Source: Perkinsus olseni
Taxonomy: Eukaryota; Perkinsozoa; Perkinsida
Length of the DNA: 33,743 nucleotides
Direction: 5' to 3'
Assembly: GCA_013115125.1 (NCBI GenBank)
Contig: JABANN010000384.1
Coordinates: forward strand, 1-33,743
In this document: positions 9,132 to 19,245 of the stretch, one piece after another
How the letters are laid out: each line of letters begins with the position of its first letter
Numbering within the stretch: the first letter of the stretch is position 1
The notes under the pieces: model-generated
Database searches by the model: none
What the model was told of the DNA's origin: nothing
The model's input: the letters and a program-made list of their open reading frames with translations, nothing else
Program-made: the position numbers and the translations under genes

Positions 9132-9614
9132 TCACCCGATGTGTTTATTGACGAGATGGCAAGCCTGAATAACCCTTCTAGTGTTCGGGACGACAAGCCA
9201 GCCTTTCTTCACGAAGGCGTAGGTAGTGGTGAGGATATCCTGGTCGTAGTAGCCATGTGAGTCCTTTATCAGAGCCTTGCACGCATCTTGGAGGTCGAGG
9301 AACCATATCACCCACTCAGGGTGAGCGGTGAACGCGCAGCCGTAGCTAGGTTTGGGCAAGAAGTACTTTGACTTCCTGTAGAATGTGATGTACCCGCCAG
9401 ACTTGTCCTGCTCGACGCTGATCGTGGCGATCATACCCACTCTACAAGAGTAGTTGCCTGTGAAAGGATACTGCACTCCCGCTGCCCTATGAGAATTGCC
9501 GCTGCCGAAGTGCACATCGGGCAGAGGTTCAAGCAGATGACCAGAACTCACGAGGGTCGCTTCACTGCCGACAAAAAGCAGCAAGAGACGAACCAGCTGT
9601 TTGCTAGATACCAT
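9132..9614 (-). CDS. Three-cysteine secreted family, paralogue 2 (160 aa)
   Basis: Start is the ATG at 9614 (MVSSKQLVRLLLLFVGSEA, a signal peptide); the frame upstream is only from a TTG. Core blocks: VQYPFTGNYSC, ISVEQ, YITFYRKS, LPKPSYGC, LQDACKALIKDSHGYYD. These correspond one to one with paralogue 1, including the three cysteines and the GYYD-[QH] end block. N- and C-terminal parts outside the core are much more divergent (tail RRVIQACHLVNKHIG here). It is a single exon. Likely exported; function unknown. The promoter region would lie in 9615-9800. Confidence 0.8.
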   Translation of the reverse strand: MVSSKQLVRLLLLFVGSEATLVSSGHLLEPLPDVHFGSGNSHRAAGVQYPFTGNYSCRVGMIATISVEQDKSGGYITFYRKSKYFLPKPSYGCAFTAHPEWVIWFLDLQDACKALIKDSHGYYDQDILTTTYAFVKKGWLVVPNTRRVIQACHLVNKHIG

Positions 9615-10998
9615 ATCAGACAAGAAGCGGGAACTTATCTATAGAATAATGATGGCCGCCTTCGACGACGCTTCTCTCTTCCCTGTCATGGTACGGAGGC
9701 CTAATGATCACAGCAGGGGATCTGCTTTGCATATGCGTACAGTGACGCGTGAGCATGCGTGCCACCTAAAGGTAATCGTGTCATGCACAGGTCCTCACTG
9801 AGGTCCAAAGTTTAGGAGCTCAGGAACCCTCCCACGACTCGTGAAAGAGGTTACAAGTAGTAGATCGCGACTCGAGAGACGTTTCAAGATTCTACAGACC
9901 TCAGTTTTCAAGATTCTCGTCTACCCACTGTCATCTATGGGTACGGCGATGGCAACGCAATAGTGACACTAGATGACTACTGTGTCCCAATGTATGGCGA
10001 TCGGAGTATCACCTGCTGTTTGGGAGACCTGCAACAGGTGAGCGGCACAACAGTGCATGGTCAATCACTATCAGGCTGCGTTCGAACCGTCAGGCTACGG
10101 TTAAAAGTTCCACCTTGCATGGCTCGACGATGTAAGTGCTCCCGAGGAGAGTTTTTGGCGACGGAAGAGTTTCTGAAGACCGCCGTTGTGTAAAATTGGC
10201 GTGACAGCCGGTGGCGCCCTTCGTGCTGAGAGACGTGGCGATTATAACATGTACAGCACGATGTATAAGGAAAGCTTCAATCAGAACCAGGCTACGTGAT
10301 GACAACCAGTAACCAAAACTAGTGATCATCAAACGGACGAGGGTCGGAGCCTGCGCGAAAACGCTCGTATACAGAAGTTGAGAGACTCGCGATAGAAATT
10401 CATTTTTTTCGGCGTCAGCCTGTTGAGTCGAGCTTGGGGGGAACCATTCGTAAGGACGACGCATCGGGAATTTTAAGTGCCCCTCGTTTCTCCTTGCTCT
10501 CGTTACTCTCGGAAATCTCCCGAATCGTGCACAAGTTCCTCTGACAAGTCTGCACCGACCAGCCACACCGCGATTTTCCCGTGGATACCCACTTTCCTGT
10601 AGCTCACATGCTAGAGCTCGCGAAAGCCAGTGGACTTAGTCCACAGGCCCGCATCGGTCAAGACGATGTCTCTCCATGTGAGCGACGAGGCTGGCTTCAT
10701 CACGTAGGCGGGCGCCACTCAGTTCTGCCTATCGCTCGCCATCATTATGGACTGTGTGGTGTCTCGTCTCCTGCTGTTAGTGGGGTGCTGAATAGAATGA
10801 TTCCGAAACTCAGAATTAATTTTGATCTTTGAAGTCCGAAGTTGGAAGCCTCATTTGACGATGAACGTCAATTCCAGAATTGATTCTGAGTTCCAGAATT
10901 ATTTCACTGAACAGGGAGTGTCTCGATACTGGTAGGCCAGCAGTCTGCTTTCACGTCCATGTACCAGTTGCATCACAGGCTGCCTCCAACCTCATCCA
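9615..10998. other. Intergenic, no supported gene
   Basis: A 158-codon minus frame (10090-10566) starts only at GTG and has no recognisable motif or signal peptide. Plus-strand frames are shorter. cagaattaattttgatc and ccagaattgattctg near 10810-10890 form AT-rich inverted repeats. Otherwise featureless. Confidence 0.45.
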
Positions 10999-11775
10999 AT
11001 GGTCGTTCCCCTCCTCCTTGCCCTCCTGTCACTAACCTTTCACCCACAGGAAGTCGTCGGCAGTATCCTGCATAGAAGGACTTCCCAGTACGAGCCCGTC
11101 CTGTGTGACAAGGATCGCGGCAAAGCTGGCGAGCCGTCCAATGAGGAGCTTTGTCTGGTGAAAAGCCCCGAGCATGATAGAGAGGTAGGAGGCTAGACTG
11201 TGGCTAACGAATGTACTTTCCTTCGTCAGATACTGATCACCAGTGGACTGGCTGGGCGCCATATTTCAGGAACAGTCATGGGTTTGAAAATCGACAAGCG
11301 TTGTCGTCAAGGGAAAAACTCCAAGGACTTCACCTTAGCGTCCCCGAACAAGAACTTCACCTACCGCGGCGTAGAGTACAAAGGCGGACACTCTCAAGGA
11401 GATCACACAGAGAAAAAAGTGTTCCTATCGGGCATCCGTGCGAATGGTTATGGCGTAACGCTGACCCCGATCAAGCCCATCAGTCCCACTGATGAGAGAA
11501 TCTTGGAAGGTCGCAGTTTTACATCCCTCGACGGCAAAGTGAGGCTTACTCGAGGGTTGGATGAGGATGGAGAATTCAACTGGCGCATCTGCTACGAACA
11601 GATGGAGGGCGATTACTGTAAACCATCCTCCGTTAAGAATAACGACTTCATCATCAGGAGCCAGCTAGATAACTTCAAGGGCACGTTCTACGACCTAAAC
11701 CCTGGCCGCGACGACCATATCATCATGTTGGCAAATTTCCTGGATAAGACTGTCCTACTAGTGAGAGAGAAGTGA
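10999..11775 (+). CDS. Secreted protein, two exons, 243 aa
   Basis: Exon 1 (10999-11184, 62 codons) begins MVVPLLLALLSLTFHPQ, a signal peptide. A 45-nt intron (11185-11229, GTAGGA to CGTCAG) is in phase 0, and exon 2 (11230-11775) supplies 181 residues. The mature part contains DKRCRQGKNSKDF, KKVFLSGIRANGYGVTL, EFNWRICYEQMEGDYC and a Lys/Asp-rich tail. Cysteines are sparse (CDKD, ELCLV, KRC, RICYE, DYC). No family recognised; it is not similar to the three-cysteine paralogues. Duplicated copy B starts 25 bp after its stop, so copy B could contain this gene's 3' end. Confidence 0.7.
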
Positions 11776-11799
11776 GATAGAACGATGCATGCTGTTAAT

Positions 11800-12735
11800 A
11801 ATGTGTTAATGTGTGTTGTCATGTGAACCTTTCGGTTTGTGTCAAGTCAGCAGGTGGCTGTACACCAATCATCCCCTCTTTCTGAAATATCGTGCTTGGC
11901 CTCTCCACGATTCCTCTCGTCTCCTTCGACTGCAATCATTGCTGGAGAAATATTCGCGGAATTGAATTCCGTATCCGAGGCCCTCGGCTAGAGTGACTTC
12001 TTTATTCGCCAACTTGAAGTCCCTATTTCTACCCTTCTCCTCGACCACTGGCATAGCGGCCTCACCCTAGGCCGAATACACTTCTCAATGGTATGGCCCG
12101 CATGCCCACGATCAATGCTGCTGTCTTTCGTATGGCACGAGCCAGCCTTGAGTGAGCGAAGCCTTCGATTGTGTGTGCATGGGTGCACTCGGTTTCGCTA
12201 CGGAAATACTACTTGATCGTTGTGCGATCAGTAACGATTGGTGTGAGCTAGTGAGAAGCCAGCTCGGCTCAAGTCCTGCAATTATCGGGTTCATTCTATG
12301 CCTGACAGCCCCCCAAGGGAGCGGAACGCCGGCCGTAAAACGCTTTTCCTTGCCAGTGCATCGTGTAATGGCCTTACAACTCCCCCATCATTATGAGGCC
12401 CTCCGTTGTATGGCCATCGAAAGTCTATGGGATGGTCAACACGGCAGAGAGCCGATGCATAACCTTATGGGGGATATCTTAGAGTATTGTAGGAAGCCAG
12501 CATTAACCTTGGATTGCTACCAGGAAGAGATACTCATCGATAAATGGCCTTCGAATGACTTCGCATTTGTCGACTGCGGCGTTATGTACCAGGTTTCTGC
12601 TAAGAACAGAGGAATTACATTATACCGAACTTGTGATGTTGAGGACGGTGTGCCGGAGAATACCTGAACCTCGACTCTGTACTTCCACACTCCATGAAGC
12701 GAATGCTACTGTGATGGCGATACCCGAAAGCTGTA
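11800..12735. repeat. Direct segmental repeat, copy B
   Basis: Second copy of 5320-6312, same orientation. Identity is highest over 11930-12090 and stays high through the coding part, then falls away after gaggacggtgt. Copy B lacks two ~16-20-bp blocks present in A upstream of the ATG. The sequence between the copies has no polymerase or integrase, so these are not simply the ends of one element. Confidence 0.9.
12179..12667 (+). CDS. Duplicated gene of unknown function, copy B (162 aa)
   Basis: The start is the ATG aligned with copy A (MGALGFATEILLDRC). Conserved body: SQLGSSPAIIGFILC, LPVHRVMALQLPHHYEALRC, DGQHGREPMHNLMGDILEYC, SNDFAFVDCGVMYQVSAKN. It stops about 50 residues before copy A, at EDGVPENT. 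Most differences from copy A in the body are conservative or synonymous, which suggests that at least one copy has been under selection. The upstream conserved stretch (11994-12082) probably encodes a preceding exon, as in copy A. Family not recognised. Confidence 0.55.
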   Translation: MGALGFATEILLDRCAISNDWCELVRSQLGSSPAIIGFILCLTAPQGSGTPAVKRFSLPVHRVMALQLPHHYEALRCMAIESLWDGQHGREPMHNLMGDILEYCRKPALTLDCYQEEILIDKWPSNDFAFVDCGVMYQVSAKNRGITLYRTCDVEDGVPENT

Positions 12736-13496
12736 CCGCGCACAATGACGGGATGAGACGGTGAGCTCATCCGTTTTGCTTCAGCGACGGGACTCCCGTC
12801 ACGGGAGGCGGCGCTTCCGGGACGCTGACATCGTCACACTAGCGTTTATTCTCGTTAATAAAAAGACTTCGCATGGTAGCTCAAGCGTTATAGTAATGAC
12901 TATCGTCCAACGGTGGACTCTTCTTCACAGAACGGGATGGAGGACTGTTGAGCCTTAGTCTTAGCAACCTTAGTAGGGACCTTGCTTCTTTCAAGCGTCG
13001 TTACAGCTCCTGAGGTACTTCTTATCCATCAGTCGAAAATCGACGTCTCAGCCCCGTTACGCGACGTTACGCCATACTACGGGAAAATCGCGGCATGTGC
13101 TCTCTCCATTGGAGAGTCACCAAGGTATGCTTAGTTCTGTCGAGCGGTTCGCGAAGCAATCATCAATAAAATCGGGTTGACGAGTGTGAGCTGCATAAAA
13201 CTAAACTGTATAAAAGATTTCCGATATATCGTACTTGTTTAGAATTGTCTGAGAAAACTACCCTAAAGTGATATGTGGCGAGCGCGACATCGGTCACGTG
13301 GTGACGTGACATCAACCTTTGCACACAGTAACGTTGGTTCATTACGTAGTCGCGAGATTCGACATCCAGAGCCCTGAGGATACCTGTTCCTCGGCGACAT
13401 TCCATCGTCAAATCTCAATGCTGCCCCAACCTTTGGCTCCACGATGAGAGATTTCTCCTCTTGCAGTTTCTTCCGAGACACAGCAGCCATCCCCCA
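12736..13496. other. Intergenic, no gene seen
   Basis: Only short overlapping frames. Contains an inverted pair gactcccgtcacgggaggc near 12790 and agacgtcg-type repeats near 13043. This is the 5' flank of the secreted gene at 13497. Confidence 0.45.
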
Positions 13497-14294
13497 ATGA
13501 TTAATCGCTTCTCGATTTGGTTTCTTTGCGCTGGAACCCTGGTCATTAGCACGGCCCAAGATGTTGGCAGGTTTGCCTTCGAGTATCCCTTCGTCAAAAT
13601 ATTTTACGATGTGAACGAAGAGAAAGAAGTTACCTTGACGTTCGACGTCCCTAGACGTATACTTGATGCACACAGAGTTGGCGAACTCGTAAGTGGTCAT
13701 CACGAGCTCGGGCCTTACCCCCTACGCAAAAAGGAGGGCTCCACCTATACAATCGACTTCGACAATTCCGGGATAACAAGCGGTGATTGGGATCAGTCCG
13801 TCGAGAATTTTTGGCGAAACACCGGAATACTCCCCTTTGACTCACCCTACTACCCTGGTGATCTGACCACTCTGACCTACGTCTCTGGTGATTCTTTCTC
13901 TGTTAACTTCCATCGCGAAGAGCAACTCTTCCTGAGACTGGGACGCCGGTTGACGCCAGGTGAATACATATACAAGGAGCCTGTGTCCCCCCATATGAGG
14001 ATAAGTTACAAAATTTACGAAAATGGATTAGGTGGTGTACTGGTTAAGTGCAGAAGGCGTAGCACTGCCCGCTTACCCCAGATGCTTTCTCCCCGCGATC
14101 GTGGTCTACCATACCTTTCCTATGCTGTGGAGTCAGCTGGACAAGGTACTTTGGATCAGTTCCTCTACCAAGTGAGATATGTGTGCCGACACAAACATGT
14201 GTTTCCCAATGACTTCTCAAGAGTGGTATTTGCCACTGAGAGGACAATCTACGTGGAGTTCGAAAGAGGTCGCCTGGCTCTCACTAAGGTCTAA
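13497..14294 (+). CDS. Secreted protein, single exon, 265 aa
   Basis: The open frame extends 12 codons further up from a TTG; the first ATG (13497) gives MINRFSIWFLCAGTLVISTA, a good signal peptide with cleavage likely before QDVGRF. The mature protein is about 245 residues, tyrosine- and arginine-rich, with beta-type stretches (EVTLTFDVPRR, STYTIDFDNSG, DSFSVNFHREEQLFLRLG, TIYVEFERGR). It has few cysteines (VLVKCRR, VRYVCRH). No catalytic motif or membrane segment is seen. I do not recognise the family. It fits the exported-protein island and lies ~830 bp after duplicated copy B's ORF. Confidence 0.75.
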   Translation: MINRFSIWFLCAGTLVISTAQDVGRFAFEYPFVKIFYDVNEEKEVTLTFDVPRRILDAHRVGELVSGHHELGPYPLRKKEGSTYTIDFDNSGITSGDWDQSVENFWRNTGILPFDSPYYPGDLTTLTYVSGDSFSVNFHREEQLFLRLGRRLTPGEYIYKEPVSPHMRISYKIYENGLGGVLVKCRRRSTARLPQMLSPRDRGLPYLSYAVESAGQGTLDQFLYQVRYVCRHKHVFPNDFSRVVFATERTIYVEFERGRLALTKV

Positions 14295-15547
14295 GCAGTC
14301 CGTGTTGTGATACATCCGGCATCGTGCAATAGACTGTTGATAGATGATGTTTGGCCGTTGGAGCTACTGTTACTCGAAAAGTTACGGTAACAATCTACGC
14401 GCTCTGGTGCGCTGCCACCCCTATTTATTATCGTGAAGGGACTACGAATGGCGAGACGGGGCGAGTGATGTCCTCGTCTACAGGACTTGTATTGGTGAAG
14501 ATGGTGGTGGCATCTTGGCAGAGGATTGCAACAGATTCTGACTTTTTGGACTAGAGAATTGTTTCTAATGCTACCGATCACGTGTCTGGTAGTCTGTAAG
14601 AGTGAGTGAGGGGCGTCTCACGACATTCAACCTCACATCTCGTGACATCTTCTGTCACACAGTGAGTGACATTCGTCTCACGACGGTTCAACCTCTTTAA
14701 TGGTTGTGAACTGTAAGCTGATTGTGAACCACGATACATGTGAGGCGATGAGTGCATGCTACAGAAATTGCTTGTCTGATCTTCTGTAAAGGTGGCAGTC
14801 CCGATGCCAGGCGAAATGCGGAAACGGCGAACCATAATTGCGCTATTCGTTGTGGAATTTGGTTCTCAGAAAGAGATGGACAATGACGCACGATCTTATT
14901 CCAGTGGCTGACCTTTTCTGAGTTACTCGTATGCACTCCTGACCATCCTCTTGAAAGATCTCATGCGGCCTACTGCTTCATCCTAACCCGCTGTGTTACG
15001 CTACACAGAACTGAACGCGGTGCCATCAGCTTTTCAGGAGAGGGCTAACTTGATGGTTGACCATCTCCATTAGGGATATGGAAATATAGTATTTTTAAAA
15101 TACTGATATCGACTCTATTCTGGGTCTCCGAAGACCCGTGTACAGAGCGAACTGATCAAGATGGCCATAGCTCGGCCCGAGCAAACTGGGCATACTGAGA
15201 ACAACATACCGCCGCACTATAGTGCGGAGGACACCGACTGTTTTCGAGTATTATCCTCATCGCCGTCGCTTCACCGCACGTGTTTTTGAGGATTATTGAC
15301 TCTTAGATTCAGCACTTATGATCGTTAAACACGGAGAAAATGATACACGAAAGCGAGATCCCCGACCCTCCAAAGAACGTCCTTCACGAACGGGAACTCA
15401 GGCAGTCTGTTTCCCTCAGTCTGTATACTTCTTCCCCTCAGGCGAGGGGACATCAAATCCTGATCGACTAAGAAGGCACTAAGCATAATACTCGACGAAG
15501 CAATCTCAACCGGCTGCTAGTATTCACACGAGGGGAAGGCACAAGTC
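14295..15547. other. Intergenic with a hairpin cluster
   Basis: No supported gene; the overlapping frames of 60-100 codons lack motifs. A cluster of inverted repeats at 15088-15227 is listed separately. Repeats of cgtctcacgac occur near 14610-14690. Confidence 0.45.
15088..15227. repeat. Three short perfect or near-perfect palindromes
   Basis: agtatttttaaaatact (15089-15105), gggtctccgaagaccc (near 15122) and ccgcactatagtgcgg (15212-15227, perfect 16-bp palindrome) fall within 140 bp. They lie beyond the 3' ends of both flanking genes, so could be terminator- or processing-type hairpins, binding sites, or remains of an inverted-repeat element. No function can be assigned from sequence alone. 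Confidence 0.55.
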
Positions 15548-16012
15548 CTAGACTTCATATTGGGAAGTCTGGAGCACCAGGAATGCCCCATCCGGATAGT
15601 AAAAGCTATCCACCATCAGCTTGTGGTTGTAGTAGCCTTTCGAGTCCTCGACCAGAGCCTCGCACGCATAACCGAGAGTGAGGTCCCAAACATACTCGCT
15701 GAAATGAGCCCTGAACCCACAGCCATATGTAGGTTCCGGCAAGCTCTCGTTAGATTTGCTGTAGAATGCGACGTACCCTCCAGACGAATCCTCAATTTTC
15801 ACCTTGCCGACCTTCTGCGACGCACAGCCAAACGTACCGACGAACGGGTATGGCTCGCTCGTAGTTGAACTAGCGGAGGTGGCATTATGACCTTCGTAAG
15901 GACCTCCGAGAGCAGCTCTACTGGCAGCGAAGAACAGGCAGAGACGAATGAGCTGTCGGTGGATACCATCGGAGATACCACGCTTAGAATCACTAAGACA
16001 TATACCACACAT
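15548..16012 (-). CDS. Three-cysteine secreted family, paralogue 3 (start frame-shifted)
   Basis: The core matches paralogues 1 and 2: PYPFVGTFGC, VKIEDSSGGYVAFYSKS, LPEPTYGC, YACEALVEDSKGYYN. The ancestral start (ATGGTATCC at 15969) is present, but one base is missing within the next few codons compared with paralogue 2. That ATG therefore now reads a different frame, while the hydrophobic core (QLIRLCLFFAASRA) sits in the family frame. I give the nearest in-frame ATG upstream (16012, MCGICLSDSK), which would add about 19 residues ahead of the hydrophobic segment. The gene is either rescued by this upstream start, non-functional, or affected by a sequence error. Confidence 0.6.
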   Translation of the reverse strand: MCGICLSDSKRGISDGIHRQLIRLCLFFAASRAALGGPYEGHNATSASSTTSEPYPFVGTFGCASQKVGKVKIEDSSGGYVAFYSKSNESLPEPTYGCGFRAHFSEYVWDLTLGYACEALVEDSKGYYNHKLMVDSFYYPDGAFLVLQTSQYEV

Positions 16013-17037
16013 AACAGCGGTCACATCCGAGAGTGCATTCAATGCGATGTTCGCGGCCTGCCACGCTGCACTTAGACGGGAGACCAAGAATGCATGTGTG
16101 CACTTGGACGTATGGACGCACAAGTTACGAAGGCGCACATCAGGAGTAGGACGGGAAGCAAGGTTTGGTGGCCAGCAGCCATGATTGACGTAACGAAAAC
16201 GTGATAAGAGACTTCTCAGTAGTGCGTCAACGAGCATCTTCTTGATAGCTGGTCTACACTGGTCACTATAGTGCTCTGCTTGACACATGCCAGTAGTCAG
16301 TGCGTTGTGAGCGGGAGAGACGCCAATGAACATGTACATGTGCCCTATTGGCCCGTATGGGTACGCGAATATCCCGCACAGGGCTCAAAGAGCGGCCAAC
16401 CTGCACTCGGGGAGGGTTCAGGGAGGACGGGTGTTCACTACCGCTCGCTCCCAGGTGTCCTGGAGGTACCGCGATAGAGGGACTCGAAGAGAGGCCAGGA
16501 GATGTGGTTCGTATGAGACACAGTAGCAATGCAGTTGCTGCTATAATACAGTGCATTGCATGAACGGCTATTCGGCCGGTGAACTCCTGTCGACGAAATA
16601 ATCACTACTTAGTTGAGTCTTCGTAACCCGTGCCTTGGATGGTGGTTCTGTTCTGTCTTCGGACAGGTCAGAGAATTTCGAGTCGCAAGCTGACAATCTC
16701 CCTTTGCGGAATGACGGCCTCAAACTCGGGATAATATTAAGGTCATCGTGTGCCTAGTGATAGTGCTGCATGAGATCCAGACTTGCTGTTGGTCAGTACT
16801 GTTTAACAGGATTACTCGCGGTGGGTGGGCCAGCAGCAGTCCACCGGCACCATACTCCCATTACAGCCTTCATCAGTATTCGTGCGAGTAGCGGTACGTC
16901 ATGACCAACACAAAAGCAGCGTCCTTGCCGACTTCATTGCTACAAAAACTCAAAGCAGACGAAATGTGTAATAAAAATGCTATCTTGCTATCATCATTAT
17001 ATAGGTTCATTGATCACCCTGTTCTTGAAGGCTGCCG
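16013..17037. other. Intergenic, no gene seen
   Basis: The long minus frame extending from paralogue 3 to 16339 continues open but shows no domain. Frames on the plus strand at 16271-16563 overlap it and each other. The distal part is the 3' flank of ATG8. Confidence 0.4.
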
Positions 17038-17727
17038 TTACCAACAACCCAATGTGTTTTCGCTGCTGTACGTGACATACCTGACCAGAGAGCATCAGAG
17101 CCGACCAACAGGCTTACACCAATAATTACAGGAAACCATCTTCGTCTTTGAACTTCTCGTAGAGTTCGTTCATGGTCTCACCTGCAACGATCATCTTCAA
17201 ATCAGGAGACCGATCAGAGGGCCGTTGGACTTACCAGTTTTTGGCACAACATTCTTACCGACGAAAATGTATATCGTCTCGTTCGAAGAGTGCTTCATCG
17301 CCGTATCTAAGCCCAGGTAGAGTCTTGAGCAGGGCAAAAGGTGCTAATCCCGAGAACATCGAGATCGCCTACCCTCGCCACTCTCATCTGGCTGAGAATC
17401 CGTATCGGGCCTGAAGATGCTCTTGTGCACTATGTACTTGAATTCACCACAGAGCATGTTGCCCGGCACCAAAAACTTTTGCTTCTCGATATCGGGCAAC
17501 TCACTCCTCTCGTGCCTAAGGTGCACCACATCTGAACCGGACTGAAGGCGAGGACGTCGGCCGACTTCTCCGCAATCACGGGGATTCTCTCAGGGTATTT
17601 TTGCAGAATTTTTCGCGACTCATTTCGACGCTTTTCTGAAGGAAAAAAGATCATCTCCACTCAAGCACTCAGCCGACCTACCCAAGGAGTGCTTATTACG
17701 ATAGCAGCTCGACCTAGGAGTTGTCAT
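17038..17727 (-). CDS. ATG8: ATG8 / GABARAP-LC3 autophagy ubiquitin-like protein
   Basis: Six exons on the minus strand, all GT-AG with phases that close: 17727-17682, 17635-17566, 17515-17373, 17306-17235, 17181-17130, 17080-17038; introns are 46, 50, 66, 53 and 49 nt; 141 aa. The protein follows ATG8: EKRRNESRKILQKYPERIPV, then EKHERSELPDIEKQKFLVPG, GEFKYIVHKSI, ETIYIFVGKNVVPKTGETM, LYEKFKDEDGFLYVTYS and the end ENTLGCW. ATG8 is conjugated to phosphatidylethanolamine on autophagosomal (in Apicomplexa also apicoplast) membranes. Gly139 is followed by Cys-Trp, so ATG4-type processing should be needed before conjugation. An insertion of about 15 residues (around RPDTDSQPDESGED) separates beta3 from beta4 and could partly be an exon-edge choice. 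Confidence 0.88.
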
Positions 17728-19245
17728 GCTAGCAAAACTTGCCGTCTACCGGAAAAAATTTATCACCCTCTCCCCGATAAGCGAATTGATCAACTCAACA
17801 GAGCAGCAGAGTTCGTTTGCGCGCAAAATTCCTCTTTCCGATCCCCTATGTCTATCATCATCCAGAGCTTGATGACGATGATCATACTGACGTCGTCTTC
17901 GCCTAGCTGTGGCTCTACCACTGAAGAATAGTAGCAGGAACAGCACTCGGACAACGGGTTGCCATCAGTGCTGTTGCCCTACGAGAAATTACCATACAAA
18001 TAACGAAGCAGCAGCAGCAGTGGATTAAGCAGCAGCAGGCGACGCTGGCAGCAATCACGACAAGCATCGGACGATGGGCGACATGAAGCGGACGACGATA
18101 AGGACAGCTGGTGGGTTACACAGTAACCCAAGGACTTCATCACGATGATGATCAAACATACCCGAGACGTGAAGAGTCAGCGTAGTTGGAAACATCATAT
18201 CCGACGCGAGAGGCCGTCAAGCGAGACGACCAGGTCAAGCACGGATAATAAGACGGCGCCAAAGGATACGCCAAAACTTAGAGAACGCCTTCAGGCAGTT
18301 GTTGTTGTTGTTGTTATCAGGGCGGCGGCGGCGGCGTGAGTAGCGGCAAGGATGCTTGGGGAGAACCTCTTGGATCTTGCCACTAGTTGATCATACAGTT
18401 CTTGATGATGTTTATGGGGAGGAGAAGAAAATACAGATAGTTGTTAAGACGAATAAGGAGATGACGATAGTGATGACGAGAACAGCAGCAGCAGCAGCAG
18501 CAGTAGCAACGATGATGATAGCGAAGACAGTTGTAGTACAGAAGTCGAAGTAGACAGTACTCACCAAACCAGCAGCATCGCTTCGACGATGCCTGAGTAG
18601 ATCGTGACGATCAGAAGCTGGCGAGGCGAGCTAAGATTTAGCAATGGAGTGGTATCAGTAGTAGTAAATCTGCACGCATGCACAGAATAAAAGGACTCAT
18701 ATTCGCAGCAATAGTACGTTGAGAATGCTGACCAGCCATGACAGTGCCTCGCCTAGAGTTTTATCATTATAGCTGCTATTACGGCCAATTATCATTATTT
18801 TTCCACACTCCTCGTTGCAGTAATCAATGAAAAGGATACGGCACTGGGCGGTAATAACAACAACAGCAGCAGCGGTGACGACGACGTTAATGACAACTAC
18901 TACTACGACAACAACAACAACTACATCAACTTCGCGATGATCAAAGCGGCTGATAGGACGGCGAGTACAAGCCGAGAATAGCAACAGTAGCAGGACGACA
19001 ATATTGGGATAGTGATATTATTACACGTTAATGGAGCTGCTGTCATGTTCCAAGACGAACCGAGCGCATCCAAATTTACTGTCACCACCATCAGACATGA
19101 CTATTTTATCGTATAATAATAGGGGGATAAGCATCAGGGATTGAGTGCTCGCATCGTCAACGAAGACGATGATAATGATGATCAGGAATGAAGGGGAGCT
19201 GCTACTGCTGCTACGCTTGGCTGTATGATGCCGCCAGAGGTCTGC
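17728..19245. other. Intergenic desert rich in trinucleotide repeats
   Basis: There is no supported gene. The segment holds many short triplet runs: (agc)n at ~18007-18020, ~18028-18037 and 18484-18503; (gtt)n at 18299-18316; (ggc)n at 18322-18336; (aac)n near 18860 and 18910. GAT/ATG triplet blocks recur near 18410-18530 and 19160-19185. Frames here translate to simple poly-residue runs. It lies upstream of ATG8 and downstream of adenosine kinase, so could contain UTRs. Confidence 0.55.

Noticed and set aside
10090-10566. 158-codon minus-strand ORF
   Set aside because: Starts only at GTG, has no signal peptide or motif, and composition does not differ from surrounding intergenic DNA; treated as chance.
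5320-12735. Copies A and B as terminal repeats of one long retroelement
   Set aside because: Each copy is protein-coding, and nothing between them resembles gag, reverse transcriptase or integrase; only secreted-protein genes are present.
17516-17565. Apparent frame shift in the middle of ATG8
   Set aside because: Using the donor at GAGAA-GTCGGCC gives a 50-nt intron and the expected EKHERSELPDIEK without any shift.
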